From Algoriphagus sanaruensis (GTDB taxonomy: Bacteria > Bacteroidota > Bacteroidia > Cytophagales > Cyclobacteriaceae), in assembly GCF_001593605.1 (NCBI RefSeq), contig NZ_CP012836.1, positions 2,360,501 through 2,424,500 of the forward strand: DNA of 64,000 nucleotides, in the 5' to 3' direction. This document shows, piece by piece, positions 24,801 to 32,086 of the stretch. Position numbers and translations under genes: made by a program. The notes below the pieces were generated by a model, which saw only the letters and a list, made by a program, of their open reading frames with translations, ran no database searches and had not been told where the DNA came from. Position 1 is the stretch's first letter, and each line of letters begins with the position of its first letter.

Positions 24801-26280
24801 GGTTTCAATTGAGGATACCCAGTCAAAAACTCTTTCTCTCAAGCCAATTCAATCAGGGCCTTATTATGCCGGAGAACTAGTAGAACTTCGGTTGGGTGAG
24901 GAACTTGATTTTGTTTTAGAAGGATGGTATAAAAACGGCCAAAAGATCGAAGGAGAAAAGGGGAATTCAATTTTGGTTGAGAATTCGGGGAGTTATTTCG
25001 CAAAGGTTTATCCTACTGATGCCTGTCTAATTTCTTCCGAAATCGTCGAAGTAAATTTTCAAGTGCCTGATTTTGGGGAAGTGTATACTGAAAAGGTTCT
25101 CAATTTGAATCAAAATGGGAAAGCGGATTTAGCGGTTTCAGAAGTATTCAAAACCTGGCCTTTGCCAACGGGCTTCACAGCTACCTTGAGTCAAAATCAA
25201 TTTACTTGTGATGATTTAGGAGTAAATCAAGTCACTGTTTTGATCAAAAATGAAAAGGGAACCACTTGGGAGCGAACAGTTTCAGTACTCATTAAAGATC
25301 TTATCGCACCAGTACTTTCCGTCTCATCGAAAGAGGTATTTCTTGATGTAACCAAGGGTAGTTTGGAAATCCCTATCAATGATCTGATCGAAGCCGTTTC
25401 TGACAATTGTGGGATCAAGGAAATTAGTCCTGCAAAGGTGACATTTACCTGTGAGGATCTTGCTAAAACCAAATTGATCAAAGTGACTGCCATTGATTTC
25501 TCAGGAAATAAAACAGAGGTAAATGCAGAAGTCAGGGTTAGTCGAAAAGAGGAAGTGGCTCCAGTTTTAGAAGGTTCAACCTTGCTTTGCGAGGGAGAAG
25601 AGGGAGTGTTAGAAGTGGTCGCAGAGGGCCAATTTGAAGTGGTTGCTTGGAGAAGAAATGGGACTCCTATTCAAGGCCAAACCGGAAAAACCTTATCTAT
25701 TTCAGAAGCAGGAGAATACCAAGCACTCATTCGTTATCAGGGAGCATGTCTCTCAGAGACTTCAAAGGTCGAGGTTATCGTCAATTCGAAACCTAGTGGA
25801 GAAATCCAAGTAGACGGAAATATTCTTCGAGCCCCAGAAGGATATCAATATCAATGGTATCGAAACGGGGAAAAGATGGAAGGAAAAACAAATCGAGTAT
25901 TAACCGTGGACTCCATGGGTGAATACAAAGTTTTGATGACTTCAGAGGCAGGTTGCGAGGCATATTTGGCGCCAGTTACTTTAACCATTTCGGGATTGGC
26001 ATTGCCTTGGACAAGTTTAGCGTCTGATTTGAAAATTTATCCTAATCCTGCCAAGCATAGCGCCGTAATTGAACTTGAAGCAGAGGCTGTTCCAGCTATT
26101 CAATGGTTAAAAATCTATTCTTCTTCAGGGAAAGAAGTAACAAGCTTGATGGAAATCACGTCCTTGGACCAAAGGAAATTTGAGTTAAGGTTTGGAGAAA
26201 CAGCTCCAGGAGTTTATTTACTTACTTGGATTGATCCTTCGATGCGTCCTTATTTTGGCCGCTTGATTATTTTGAAATAA
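21817..26280 (+). CDS. T9SS-secreted metallophosphoesterase-like protein with three HYR-like repeats
   Basis: This 1487-residue cell-surface protein has a signal peptide (residues 1-24), then a purple-acid-phosphatase-like N-terminal beta domain. A calcineurin-like metallophosphoesterase domain follows at ~145-520, with PGDLVQGG (D226), GNWE (262-265), FVQFHHIPY (H404/H405) and AGHDELFER (448-451). Next come three related modules at about 595-755, 842-1005 and 1089-1245. Each reads LxCxDLGxxxVTVxVxxxxG...LIxPxL...ISDNC, the HYR/cadherin-like type, with Ig-like WYKNG segments between. A final SLASDLKIYPNPAKHS tail matches the type IX secretion sorting domain (about 1405-1487). Two usual metal/catalytic positions are altered (GNHE is GNWE, GHxH is GHDE), so activity is uncertain. 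It precedes a nucleoside-hydrolase-like gene by nine bases. Confidence 0.82.
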   Translation: MKFSKYIFALFFVFLLLEGAVFAQGNFRILPYLQVNQNQIQIRWFASSNYSSSIVLKDAQGNQLISNQVNGVEVSNLYYTQAEKNQTIVGLEGVNWIGGDKYFKYEKVYTLPANQTFLYSVTMNGETYSSSFHTAPDSQDWESIRFIALSDSETEPRGRVTNRAWYPGDPFPRLYPVPSGWKNAFGSTTEQGIELPNYLLSEKDGFAENLKILKSRNPDFVLMPGDLVQGGGYMPGWDEFWRHTAGEFDQVFDKYPIIPSIGNWETFGALNGGYGTNERGDFNPLLGRSRFHTFFEFPTTDPDQKHRQSYYRTDYGPITILTLDSSNGTPEQSRSDFPADQKLTGTTFTDIGTDTQENFTQSQYEQAGGTDLSGFGPGTPQYTWLEKNLIKAKEEGRLIFVQFHHIPYSSGEHGIPINHELATGQEGLPLRVLHPLLEEYGVIAVFAGHDELFERSFVDEDSDGKGVHYYDVGVAGDGMRGVKRDWYNNPLNPLGFNTYSQWVADLDSKEEWDNSSANPVLLDGGKHYGHLEVNLKKIQDGGKTYAQIDFEPVYSFPVMNNQYQLQRVERRVYNDPVRILVELTTTADPVIEPDFKSSFQVALNSEGFIITSVSNFFNTGPQNDWDITLSRSEIFSCSDLGVQPVTVTVKNGTGQEWSRVVSVVVVDDLAPDFEATDAYLAFDKTIGVVNLSPDDFYIRQDYIFENCLGAGGVTIDLDRTSISCADFTEDPIFVKITVIDKSGNFTVKTRKVYLNTIESKKVTLTASGDLIEGKTVELSLGDELDYEVAYWKRIASIGLETFHDSTAKSIRVDQAGQYVAVLNLTNGCQVESEWLVLESISVAWPEVKSNIQLALGENDQADLNPDDVFATWPVEGVSVSFSKSRFGCENLGSNQVTAVLSHPDWGQKEETITLQIVDLTSPILVVQTPQLTLDRILGALQVDVSDFVKEISDNCEVSSLEISPTLITCEQIGKVVEFEITATDPSGNTTKKQVSVSIEDTQSKTLSLKPIQSGPYYAGELVELRLGEELDFVLEGWYKNGQKIEGEKGNSILVENSGSYFAKVYPTDACLISSEIVEVNFQVPDFGEVYTEKVLNLNQNGKADLAVSEVFKTWPLPTGFTATLSQNQFTCDDLGVNQVTVLIKNEKGTTWERTVSVLIKDLIAPVLSVSSKEVFLDVTKGSLEIPINDLIEAVSDNCGIKEISPAKVTFTCEDLAKTKLIKVTAIDFSGNKTEVNAEVRVSRKEEVAPVLEGSTLLCEGEEGVLEVVAEGQFEVVAWRRNGTPIQGQTGKTLSISEAGEYQALIRYQGACLSETSKVEVIVNSKPSGEIQVDGNILRAPEGYQYQWYRNGEKMEGKTNRVLTVDSMGEYKVLMTSEAGCEAYLAPVTLTISGLALPWTSLASDLKIYPNPAKHSAVIELEAEAVPAIQWLKIYSSSGKEVTSLMEITSLDQRKFELRFGETAPGVYLLTWIDPSMRPYFGRLIILK

Positions 26281-26289
26281 ACATTTTCT

Positions 26290-27159
26290 ATGAAATTAAA
26301 GCTTCTTCTTGTTTGCATCTTGGTTACCGTATCCATCTGGTCCACAGGTCAAACAATTCCGTATTCCAAAGGGCGAATTGTGATCAGTTCGGATGGAAAT
26401 GAGCATGATGAAGACGATTGGGCTGCAACTCCCATGTCGTTGGCCTTGCTAAAAGCCGCAGGTATAGAAGATCAGCTAGCCGTCTATTCTTTTAGCGATC
26501 ATACTTGGGGTTCAAACAAAGAAAAACCTGGTGCAGACGCTCAAATGAGAGAAAGTGCTTTTATGGGGTCAAAATGGTTTGGTTCAAAGAAAACCAAATT
26601 TATTGAAGCCGTTACTGCTCCTAATTATGCGATCATTGAACTGACGCTTCAAATCAATGCCAGTTCTGAAAAAGATCCATTGACGATTATTGCAGCGGGA
26701 CCTATGGAGGTAATTGGAAATGCGCTCAATGAATCGAAGGCAGACAAACTCAAATTTGTCAGGCTGATTTCACATTCGGAATGGAATAATAATCACGCTG
26801 AAAAACCTTATGAGTGGGAAAAACATTCTGGATGGACTTGGGATAAATTAAAAGCAGAATTTGAACCGAAGGGTCTCACCTTTGATCAGATCGAGGATCA
26901 AAATGGGGGAGCAGATTATGAAGGATTAAAAACATCAAAGTCTCGCTACGACTGGCTTAAGTCTTCTCCTGCAAAAGACACTAAACCGTTTTCCAAAGGC
27001 TCTTGGGATTGGCTGTACTCACGATTAGAAGCAGCTCAAAAAGGAGATGAGTTTGATCCATCTGATGCAGGAATGGTGCTTTATCTCCTGACTGGCAAAG
27101 AAAAAAATACTCCAGATGATCTTAAGCAGATTTTAGAAAATGGCTGGAAAGTGAAATAA
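26290..27159 (+). CDS. Secreted nucleoside-hydrolase-like protein
   Basis: This 289-residue protein has a signal peptide (about 1-20, ending STGQ). The opening strand VISSDGNEHDEDDWAATPMSLALL parallels the Ca-binding DTDxGxDDxxAL motif of inosine-uridine nucleoside hydrolases, and DPLTIIAAGPMEVIGNAL parallels their second conserved strand (ITLVALGPLTNLALAL). The resemblance suggests the NH fold, but the acidic cluster is expanded and I cannot assign a substrate. It lies nine bases after the phosphatase-like gene and is probably co-transcribed, which could pair a phosphatase and a glycosidase in nucleotide scavenging. That is inference. A strong terminator begins at its stop codon. Confidence 0.6.
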   Translation: MKLKLLLVCILVTVSIWSTGQTIPYSKGRIVISSDGNEHDEDDWAATPMSLALLKAAGIEDQLAVYSFSDHTWGSNKEKPGADAQMRESAFMGSKWFGSKKTKFIEAVTAPNYAIIELTLQINASSEKDPLTIIAAGPMEVIGNALNESKADKLKFVRLISHSEWNNNHAEKPYEWEKHSGWTWDKLKAEFEPKGLTFDQIEDQNGGADYEGLKTSKSRYDWLKSSPAKDTKPFSKGSWDWLYSRLEAAQKGDEFDPSDAGMVLYLLTGKEKNTPDDLKQILENGWKVK

Positions 27160-27192
27160 AAAGAGGCGATTGAATTTCAATCGCCTCTTTTT
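27158..27192. terminator. Bidirectional intrinsic terminator before the ThuA gene
   Basis: A 16-base perfect inverted repeat (27158-27173 and 27177-27192) has core GAGGCGATTGA, a 3-base loop and A5/T5 flanks. It serves both convergent genes. Confidence 0.92.
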
Positions 27193-27194
27193 AT

Positions 27195-28115
27195 TTATCG
27201 GATTGGAGTTTCGTCACAATCCACATCTCCGGCAACATATTGAAGCCCGTCAAGGAAAAATTGTAATAGCTGAGGATTTTCGAAGCTTTGAGCATTATGA
27301 GAAGGAGACGCATACATGACCTTTCCTTTTCCTTCTGCCCGAATCCAAGCGACATAGGTTTTTCCTTCGGTTAGCTCTTGGCCTTTTCGCTGGTTTTTGA
27401 TTTCAGCATTATTGAAATATAGAAGAGGTTTGAAGTTCATTTCTTCGTAGGCATTCTTATAGAAGTAAGGTTCATCGACATGATTAAATCCTTCCTTGGG
27501 AAATGCCTTTACCAAAGGATGATTCGAATCTTCTAATCTTACCTGGAATGCCTGTTGAGGTGGATGGTAATCAAAGCTTCCTCCTAATAATCGGCTAAAG
27601 TCCATGGAATTATTCAAGATGGTATTTCCCCCATGAAGCACTAATAATCCGCCTCCTTTTTCCACAAACTTCCTGAGGCTAGCCTCCAATTCAATGGCCT
27701 TTTGCATGACTAGAGCAGAATCACCGATCCCATCTTCTTTCAGTTGATCCCAAAATAAATTTCGGTGGTCAGGTTTTGAGTTAGTGTTATTGAGCACAAG
27801 CACATCGTATTTTTGGAGGTTTTTCAATTCCATCATGGCAAGATCTTTACTTCCACTGACATCAAAAGCGCCACTTTTTTCACCAAGAATTTTGATTAAT
27901 TCTTCAGTATGCGGGCGAACCCAATGATTAAATCCTGTGTGAAGGGAAAATACCAAGACCTTTTTCTTTTTGGCTGGATAGGAGGCTTTTTCGGGAGCTA
28001 ATGCAGTTATTTTTTCGATCCATCCTTGATTCAAGTCCACTTCAGGTAGGCTTTGGCCTATCACGAAATGACTAAAAAAAAGGAAAACGATTCCGTAGAA
28101 AATACGCTTGTTCAT
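27195..28115 (-). CDS. Secreted ThuA domain protein
   Basis: This 306-residue protein has a signal peptide (residues 1-20, ending IGQS). It contains a ThuA/trehalose-utilisation domain of the class I glutamine-amidotransferase-like fold. Visible blocks are KKVLVFSLHTGFNHWVRPH, KYDVLVLNNTN, GGGLLVLHGGNTILN, a GGSFDYHPP block and GRAEGKGKVMYASPSHNAQSF-like ending. The catalytic Cys of amidotransferases is absent, as usual for ThuA. ThuA proteins accompany 3-keto-sugar metabolism in other bacteria. Here it is divergent (83 bases) from DUF6807, Gfo/Idh/MocA and a second oxidoreductase, which makes a role in exported sugar oxidation plausible. The enzymatic activity of this family member is not known. 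Confidence 0.87.
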   Translation of the reverse strand: MNKRIFYGIVFLFFSHFVIGQSLPEVDLNQGWIEKITALAPEKASYPAKKKKVLVFSLHTGFNHWVRPHTEELIKILGEKSGAFDVSGSKDLAMMELKNLQKYDVLVLNNTNSKPDHRNLFWDQLKEDGIGDSALVMQKAIELEASLRKFVEKGGGLLVLHGGNTILNNSMDFSRLLGGSFDYHPPQQAFQVRLEDSNHPLVKAFPKEGFNHVDEPYFYKNAYEEMNFKPLLYFNNAEIKNQRKGQELTEGKTYVAWIRAEGKGKVMYASPSHNAQSFENPQLLQFFLDGLQYVAGDVDCDETPIR

Positions 28116-28198
28116 ATGGGTTTAGGGTTTATTAAGGTCAGTCTTTCTAATGGATTTTGATATCTTGAAAAGTACTAGCCCAATAACCTGAAAATTCC

Positions 28199-29167
28199 AT
28201 GTGTTTCAAAAGAATTTTAGCCTTAAACCTATTCATTTTCCTATTTTCTACGGTATCGATTTCGCAACAGGTGTCCTTAAAAGATACTTCCACTGGTATT
28301 GATTTTTACATTGATAACCAGCGAGTTTTAACCTATCAAAAAGCGAAGCTACCTGTTCCGGATGGGGTTAAAGAAGCCTTTTCAAAATCAGGCTTTATCC
28401 ATCCTATCACGTCTCCAAGTGGTCAGATACTGAGTAGAGTACAGCCAAAGGATCACTATCATCACTATGGGATTTGGGGGCCATGGACTCGAGCTACAAT
28501 CAATGGTCGAGAAGTGGATTTTTGGAATTTGGGAGATGAAAAGGGAAGAGTGGATTTTTCACATGTCATTTCTAAAAAAGTAGCTGGGGGCGCCGCTGAA
28601 CTGAATGTTCGACAAAACCATCTTGATTTAAAAGCACCTGAAGCCGAAAAACTTGCTATTGAAGAAGATCTTAGAATCAAAGTAAAAACTGCAGATAAGG
28701 GGCGCTATTTGGTCGATTATACAACTACAATTTTTACTAAGGTAAAAAATGGAATCCTTTTAGACGATTATCGGTATGGAGGCGGTATTGGTTTTAGAGC
28801 GACCGAACTCTGGGGAGATTCAAACAGTACCATTTTGACTTCAGCGGGACATGATCGAAAGACTGCTGATGGAACTGAAGCCAAATGGATTTTAGTAAAA
28901 GGGAAGACCGGTGCATCTGAAGGTCAAAGTGGGATATTATTTCTCAGTCATAATAATAACAAAGCACATCCAGAACCACTCCGTGTTTGGCCAGTGGGAC
29001 AGTACAATGGTGAAGGAAATGTGTTTGTGGAATTTTGTCCTATTCGACATGAATCTTGGGAAATTCAGCCTGGAAACCGATATACCTTGAAATATCGAAT
29101 GATTGTGTTTGATGGGGAAATGAGCGCAGAGGAAGCTGAAGCCTATTGGAGAGCATTTGTTAAATAA
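28199..29167 (+). CDS. Secreted DUF6807 (PmoA-like) family protein
   Basis: This 322-residue exported protein has a signal peptide of about 23 residues. It matches the DUF6807 family, often labelled PmoA although no methane-oxygenase role exists. Diagnostic blocks are FSKSGFIHPITSPSGQILSRVQPKDHYHHYGIWGPWT near residues 60-100, then FWNLGDEKGRV, GGGIGFRATE and a terminal EAEAYWRAF. The HxxHHxG cluster looks like a metal or substrate site. The family commonly sits next to ThuA and Gfo/Idh/MocA genes in Bacteroidetes and planctomycetes, as here. Its function is not characterised, and glycoside or keto-sugar processing is inferred from neighbours. It is followed after 30 bases by the TAT-exported oxidoreductase, probably the same transcript. 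Confidence 0.83.
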   Translation: MCFKRILALNLFIFLFSTVSISQQVSLKDTSTGIDFYIDNQRVLTYQKAKLPVPDGVKEAFSKSGFIHPITSPSGQILSRVQPKDHYHHYGIWGPWTRATINGREVDFWNLGDEKGRVDFSHVISKKVAGGAAELNVRQNHLDLKAPEAEKLAIEEDLRIKVKTADKGRYLVDYTTTIFTKVKNGILLDDYRYGGGIGFRATELWGDSNSTILTSAGHDRKTADGTEAKWILVKGKTGASEGQSGILFLSHNNNKAHPEPLRVWPVGQYNGEGNVFVEFCPIRHESWEIQPGNRYTLKYRMIVFDGEMSAEEAEAYWRAFVK

Positions 29168-29197
29168 TTTGAACCCGATTTAATCTGATATACAACC

Positions 29198-30568
29198 ATG
29201 GAAAGAAGAGATTTTATGAAGAAGACGGCCATAGCTACTGCGGCATTTGGAATACCAACCATTGTTCCGGCCTCTGTTTTTGGTAAAAACGCACCGAGTA
29301 ACAAAATAAATATTGGTCAGATTGGATGTGGCCGGATTGCACGGGAACATGATCTTCCCGGAACCTGGCGTCATGACGTAGCACGGATTGTGGCTGTTTC
29401 TGATGTCGACAGCAAACGGATGGCAGACGGAAAAAAATTGATTGAGGATTACTACACCAAAAAGATGGGAAGTCCTTATCTCGATGTCAAACAGTATGGC
29501 GATTATCGAGAAATGCTATTGAATAAGGATATCGATGCCGTAATCATATCTACCCCTGACCATTGGCATTCCCAGCCTGCGATGGAGGCTGCGTTGGCAG
29601 GAAAGCACATCTATGTGCAAAAGCCAACCTCTCTGACTATTAAGGAAGGTCGTCAACTCGTTAATGTGGTCAATAAAACAGGTGTAATCCTTCAACTTGG
29701 CACTCAGCAGCGATCCAGCGAGCAATTTCGAATTGCAGCAGAACTAGTTAGAAATGGCCGAATTGGAAAATTGCATACGGTTCGGATAGGTTTGCCTGGA
29801 GATCCTGCTGGTCCGGATGCCCCTGCAATGCCAATTCCATCCAATTTGAATTTTGACATGTGGTTAGGCTCCACTCCAGAAATTCCTTATTCGGAAATTG
29901 GAGTTCATCCACAACATGATTACAGCCGACCAGGATGGTTAAGGCATGAAAACTATGGTGCCGGAATGATTACGGGTTGGGGGCAACACCACTTTGATTC
30001 TGCTGCCTGGGGCATGGATACCGAATTGACAGGTCCTAGATACATTGAGGCTGTGGCCGAATTTCCAAGAGCTGGTTTTTGGAATGTTCATGGGGACTTT
30101 ATGGTCAAAGCAGAATATGACAATGGCGTGGTCATGTTGACTTCAGGTGGATATCCTAACGGAATTCGCTATGAAGGTACGGAGGGATGGATTTGGGTTT
30201 CCCGAGGAAATTATACAGCCTCAGCTTCTGATCCAGTTGCTCAAGGTAACAATGCCAAGGCTTTGGATGCCTCAGATCCCAAAATTCTTCAGTCAGTTAT
30301 TGGTGAGAATGAAATTCGCCTTACTCGGAGTGCAGAGCACCATGGCAATTGGCTGGATGCGATTCAAGGAAAGACTGAATTGTTATCGCCAGTTGAGATC
30401 GGACATAGAGCATGCTCTGTTTGTTTGATCAGTCATATTGCAATGAAGATGGGACGAAAGCTTGCTTGGGATCCAATTAAAGAGGAATTCATTAATGATC
30501 CTGAGGCAAATAGCCATTTGAGTAGACCTCAGCGAGCTCCTTGGGGTACGGATTATGTAAAAGTATAA
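29198..30568 (+). CDS. TAT-exported Gfo/Idh/MocA family oxidoreductase
   Basis: This 456-residue NAD(P)-dependent sugar oxidoreductase has a twin-arginine signal: RR at residues 3-4 (MERRDFMKKTAIATAAFG), cleaved near the PASVFGKN region. TAT export fits a cofactor loaded in the cytoplasm. The Rossmann motif is KINIGQIGCGRIAREHDL; the nearby KPTSLTIKEGRQL contains the conserved Lys-Pro, and GWGQHHFDSAAWGMD holds the catalytic histidine region. The substrate is unknown. Neighbouring ThuA and DUF6807 support C3 oxidation or reduction of a glycoside, which is inference. A terminator follows, so the next oxidoreductase likely has separate control. Confidence 0.88.
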   Translation: MERRDFMKKTAIATAAFGIPTIVPASVFGKNAPSNKINIGQIGCGRIAREHDLPGTWRHDVARIVAVSDVDSKRMADGKKLIEDYYTKKMGSPYLDVKQYGDYREMLLNKDIDAVIISTPDHWHSQPAMEAALAGKHIYVQKPTSLTIKEGRQLVNVVNKTGVILQLGTQQRSSEQFRIAAELVRNGRIGKLHTVRIGLPGDPAGPDAPAMPIPSNLNFDMWLGSTPEIPYSEIGVHPQHDYSRPGWLRHENYGAGMITGWGQHHFDSAAWGMDTELTGPRYIEAVAEFPRAGFWNVHGDFMVKAEYDNGVVMLTSGGYPNGIRYEGTEGWIWVSRGNYTASASDPVAQGNNAKALDASDPKILQSVIGENEIRLTRSAEHHGNWLDAIQGKTELLSPVEIGHRACSVCLISHIAMKMGRKLAWDPIKEEFINDPEANSHLSRPQRAPWGTDYVKV

Positions 30569-30576
30569 TAGTTGAT

Positions 30577-30620
30577 ATCAAAGGCTGAACTAGGTAGAGC
30601 TTGTTCAGCTTTTGATTTTC
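30577..30620 (+). terminator. Intrinsic terminator after the Gfo/Idh/MocA gene
   Basis: A 14-base stem (30577-30590 and 30603-30616) contains a single G-T pair, with core GGCTGAAC and a 12-base loop, followed by a T-rich stretch. It begins 9 bases after the stop codon. Confidence 0.65.
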
Positions 30621-30668
30621 TTTCAAAATTCCAACTTAGTTTCATATAATACTGCCATTCACCTTCCC

Positions 30669-32024
30669 ATGATTTCAAAAAATTACATTTCAGGAGCCGT
30701 ATTGGCTCTTTTTATTGCCAGTTGCACGCCTAAAGAAATGAATACGACTACCTCTGAATCGGATTCAAAAGTTCGAATTATGACCTTGGATCCCGGACAT
30801 TTTCACGCGGGATTGATACATAAGACCATGTATCCAAATGTAGATTCGACGGTATACATTTTTGCACCTGAAGGGGCGGAATTGAAAGATCATTTGAATC
30901 GTTTGGCTTCCTACAATAATCGAGAAGAAAATCCGACTGCTTGGAATCTGGAAGTTTACACAGGTAGTGATTATTTGGAAAAAATGATCACTCAAAAGCC
31001 TGGAAATGTGATGATGGTGGCGGGTAAAAACAACATCAAAATCGATTACATCACAGCAGCGATTGAAAATGGCATTCATGTATATGCCGATAAACCATTA
31101 GTCATAAATCAAGCAGGATTTCAAAAACTGGTTGCAGCTTTTCAAATGGCTCAAGAGAAAAATTTGCTTCTGTACGATATCATGACGGAGCGATTTGAGA
31201 TTACCACCCTTTTGCAACGAGAGTTATCTATGATTCCAGAAGTATTTGGCGAATTAGAAAATGGAACTCCTGAAAACCCTTCAATCACGAAAGAATCAGT
31301 CCATCATTTCTTTAAATATGTTTCTGGAGCACCATTGGTTCGTCCTGATTGGTTTTTTGATACCGCTGTAGAAGGTTCTGGAATCGTAGATGTGACTACA
31401 CATTTGGTCGATTTAATTCAATGGGAAGCTTTTCCAGACCAAATTATGGATACTTCTGATGTTCAAATGTTGCAGGCGAAATTAATGCCGACCAAATTGA
31501 CCTTTGATCAATTTGCACAAGTCACTGGAAAAACTCCAAGCTTTTCTCCAACAGAAACCTTGGACGTTCTTGCTAATGGAGAAATGACCTATGCCCTAAA
31601 AGGCAAACATGCTAAAGTTTCGGTGATTTGGAATTATCAGGCACCAGAAGGAGCAGGTGACACCCACTATAGCATGATGCGGGGAAGTAAGGCTAGTTTG
31701 ATAATTCGTCAAGGAAAAGAGGAGAATTATCGACCTGCACTTTATGTAAAACTTATCGATTCCGATCAATCGGCGCTCAATAAAGCTGTCTCTGAAACAC
31801 TTCAAGCCAAATATCCGGGTATCGGTACAAGACAACTTACCAATGGTGAAATTGAAATCACTATTCCTGATAGCTATCATAATGGACATGAGGCGCATTT
31901 TGCCCAAGTGACAGAAAGATTCTTGGAATATTTCGAAAAGAGAAATATGCCAGCTTGGGAAGTACCAAATATGATTACTAAATATTATACAACTACGAAA
32001 GCCTTTGATTTGGCTTCAAAATAA
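30669..32024 (+). CDS. Lipoprotein Gfo/Idh/MocA-type oxidoreductase
   Basis: This is a 451-residue exported lipoprotein (lipobox IASC) with an oxidoreductase core that has an unusual N-terminal strand, KVRIMTLDPGHFHAGLIHKTMYP. The typical GxGxxG is not evident, so cofactor binding may be altered. The nearby IENGIHVYADKPLVINQAGFQ contains the conserved Lys-Pro block of Gfo/Idh/MocA enzymes, and GSGIVDVTTHLVDLIQWEAF contains the catalytic-type His. The C-terminal portion resembles the putative oxidoreductase C-terminal domain family. ATG 30669 begins the signal; an upstream in-frame TTG lies inside the preceding terminator and is rejected. It probably acts in the periplasm with the TAT-exported neighbour. 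The substrate is unknown. Confidence 0.8.
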   Translation: MISKNYISGAVLALFIASCTPKEMNTTTSESDSKVRIMTLDPGHFHAGLIHKTMYPNVDSTVYIFAPEGAELKDHLNRLASYNNREENPTAWNLEVYTGSDYLEKMITQKPGNVMMVAGKNNIKIDYITAAIENGIHVYADKPLVINQAGFQKLVAAFQMAQEKNLLLYDIMTERFEITTLLQRELSMIPEVFGELENGTPENPSITKESVHHFFKYVSGAPLVRPDWFFDTAVEGSGIVDVTTHLVDLIQWEAFPDQIMDTSDVQMLQAKLMPTKLTFDQFAQVTGKTPSFSPTETLDVLANGEMTYALKGKHAKVSVIWNYQAPEGAGDTHYSMMRGSKASLIIRQGKEENYRPALYVKLIDSDQSALNKAVSETLQAKYPGIGTRQLTNGEIEITIPDSYHNGHEAHFAQVTERFLEYFEKRNMPAWEVPNMITKYYTTTKAFDLASK

Positions 32025-32045
32025 TCCTTTAGTAAAACATGTGAC

Positions 32046-32086
32046 AGGCTGAGTGAGTTGAAATGCTTACTCAGCCTTTTTCTTTT
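32046..32086 (+). terminator. Intrinsic terminator after the lipoprotein oxidoreductase gene
   Basis: A 12-base stem (32046-32057 and 32066-32077) has core AGGCTGAGT, one G-T pair and an 8-base loop, followed by T5CT4. It ends immediately before the ATG of the next gene at 32087. An alternative ATG at 32063 lies inside this hairpin. Confidence 0.85.

Noticed and set aside
32063..32086. An earlier ATG for the NmrA/DUF2867 gene at 32063
   Set aside because: It lies in the loop of a terminator hairpin whose stem and T-tract occupy 32046-32086; the ATG at 32087 is the sensible start.
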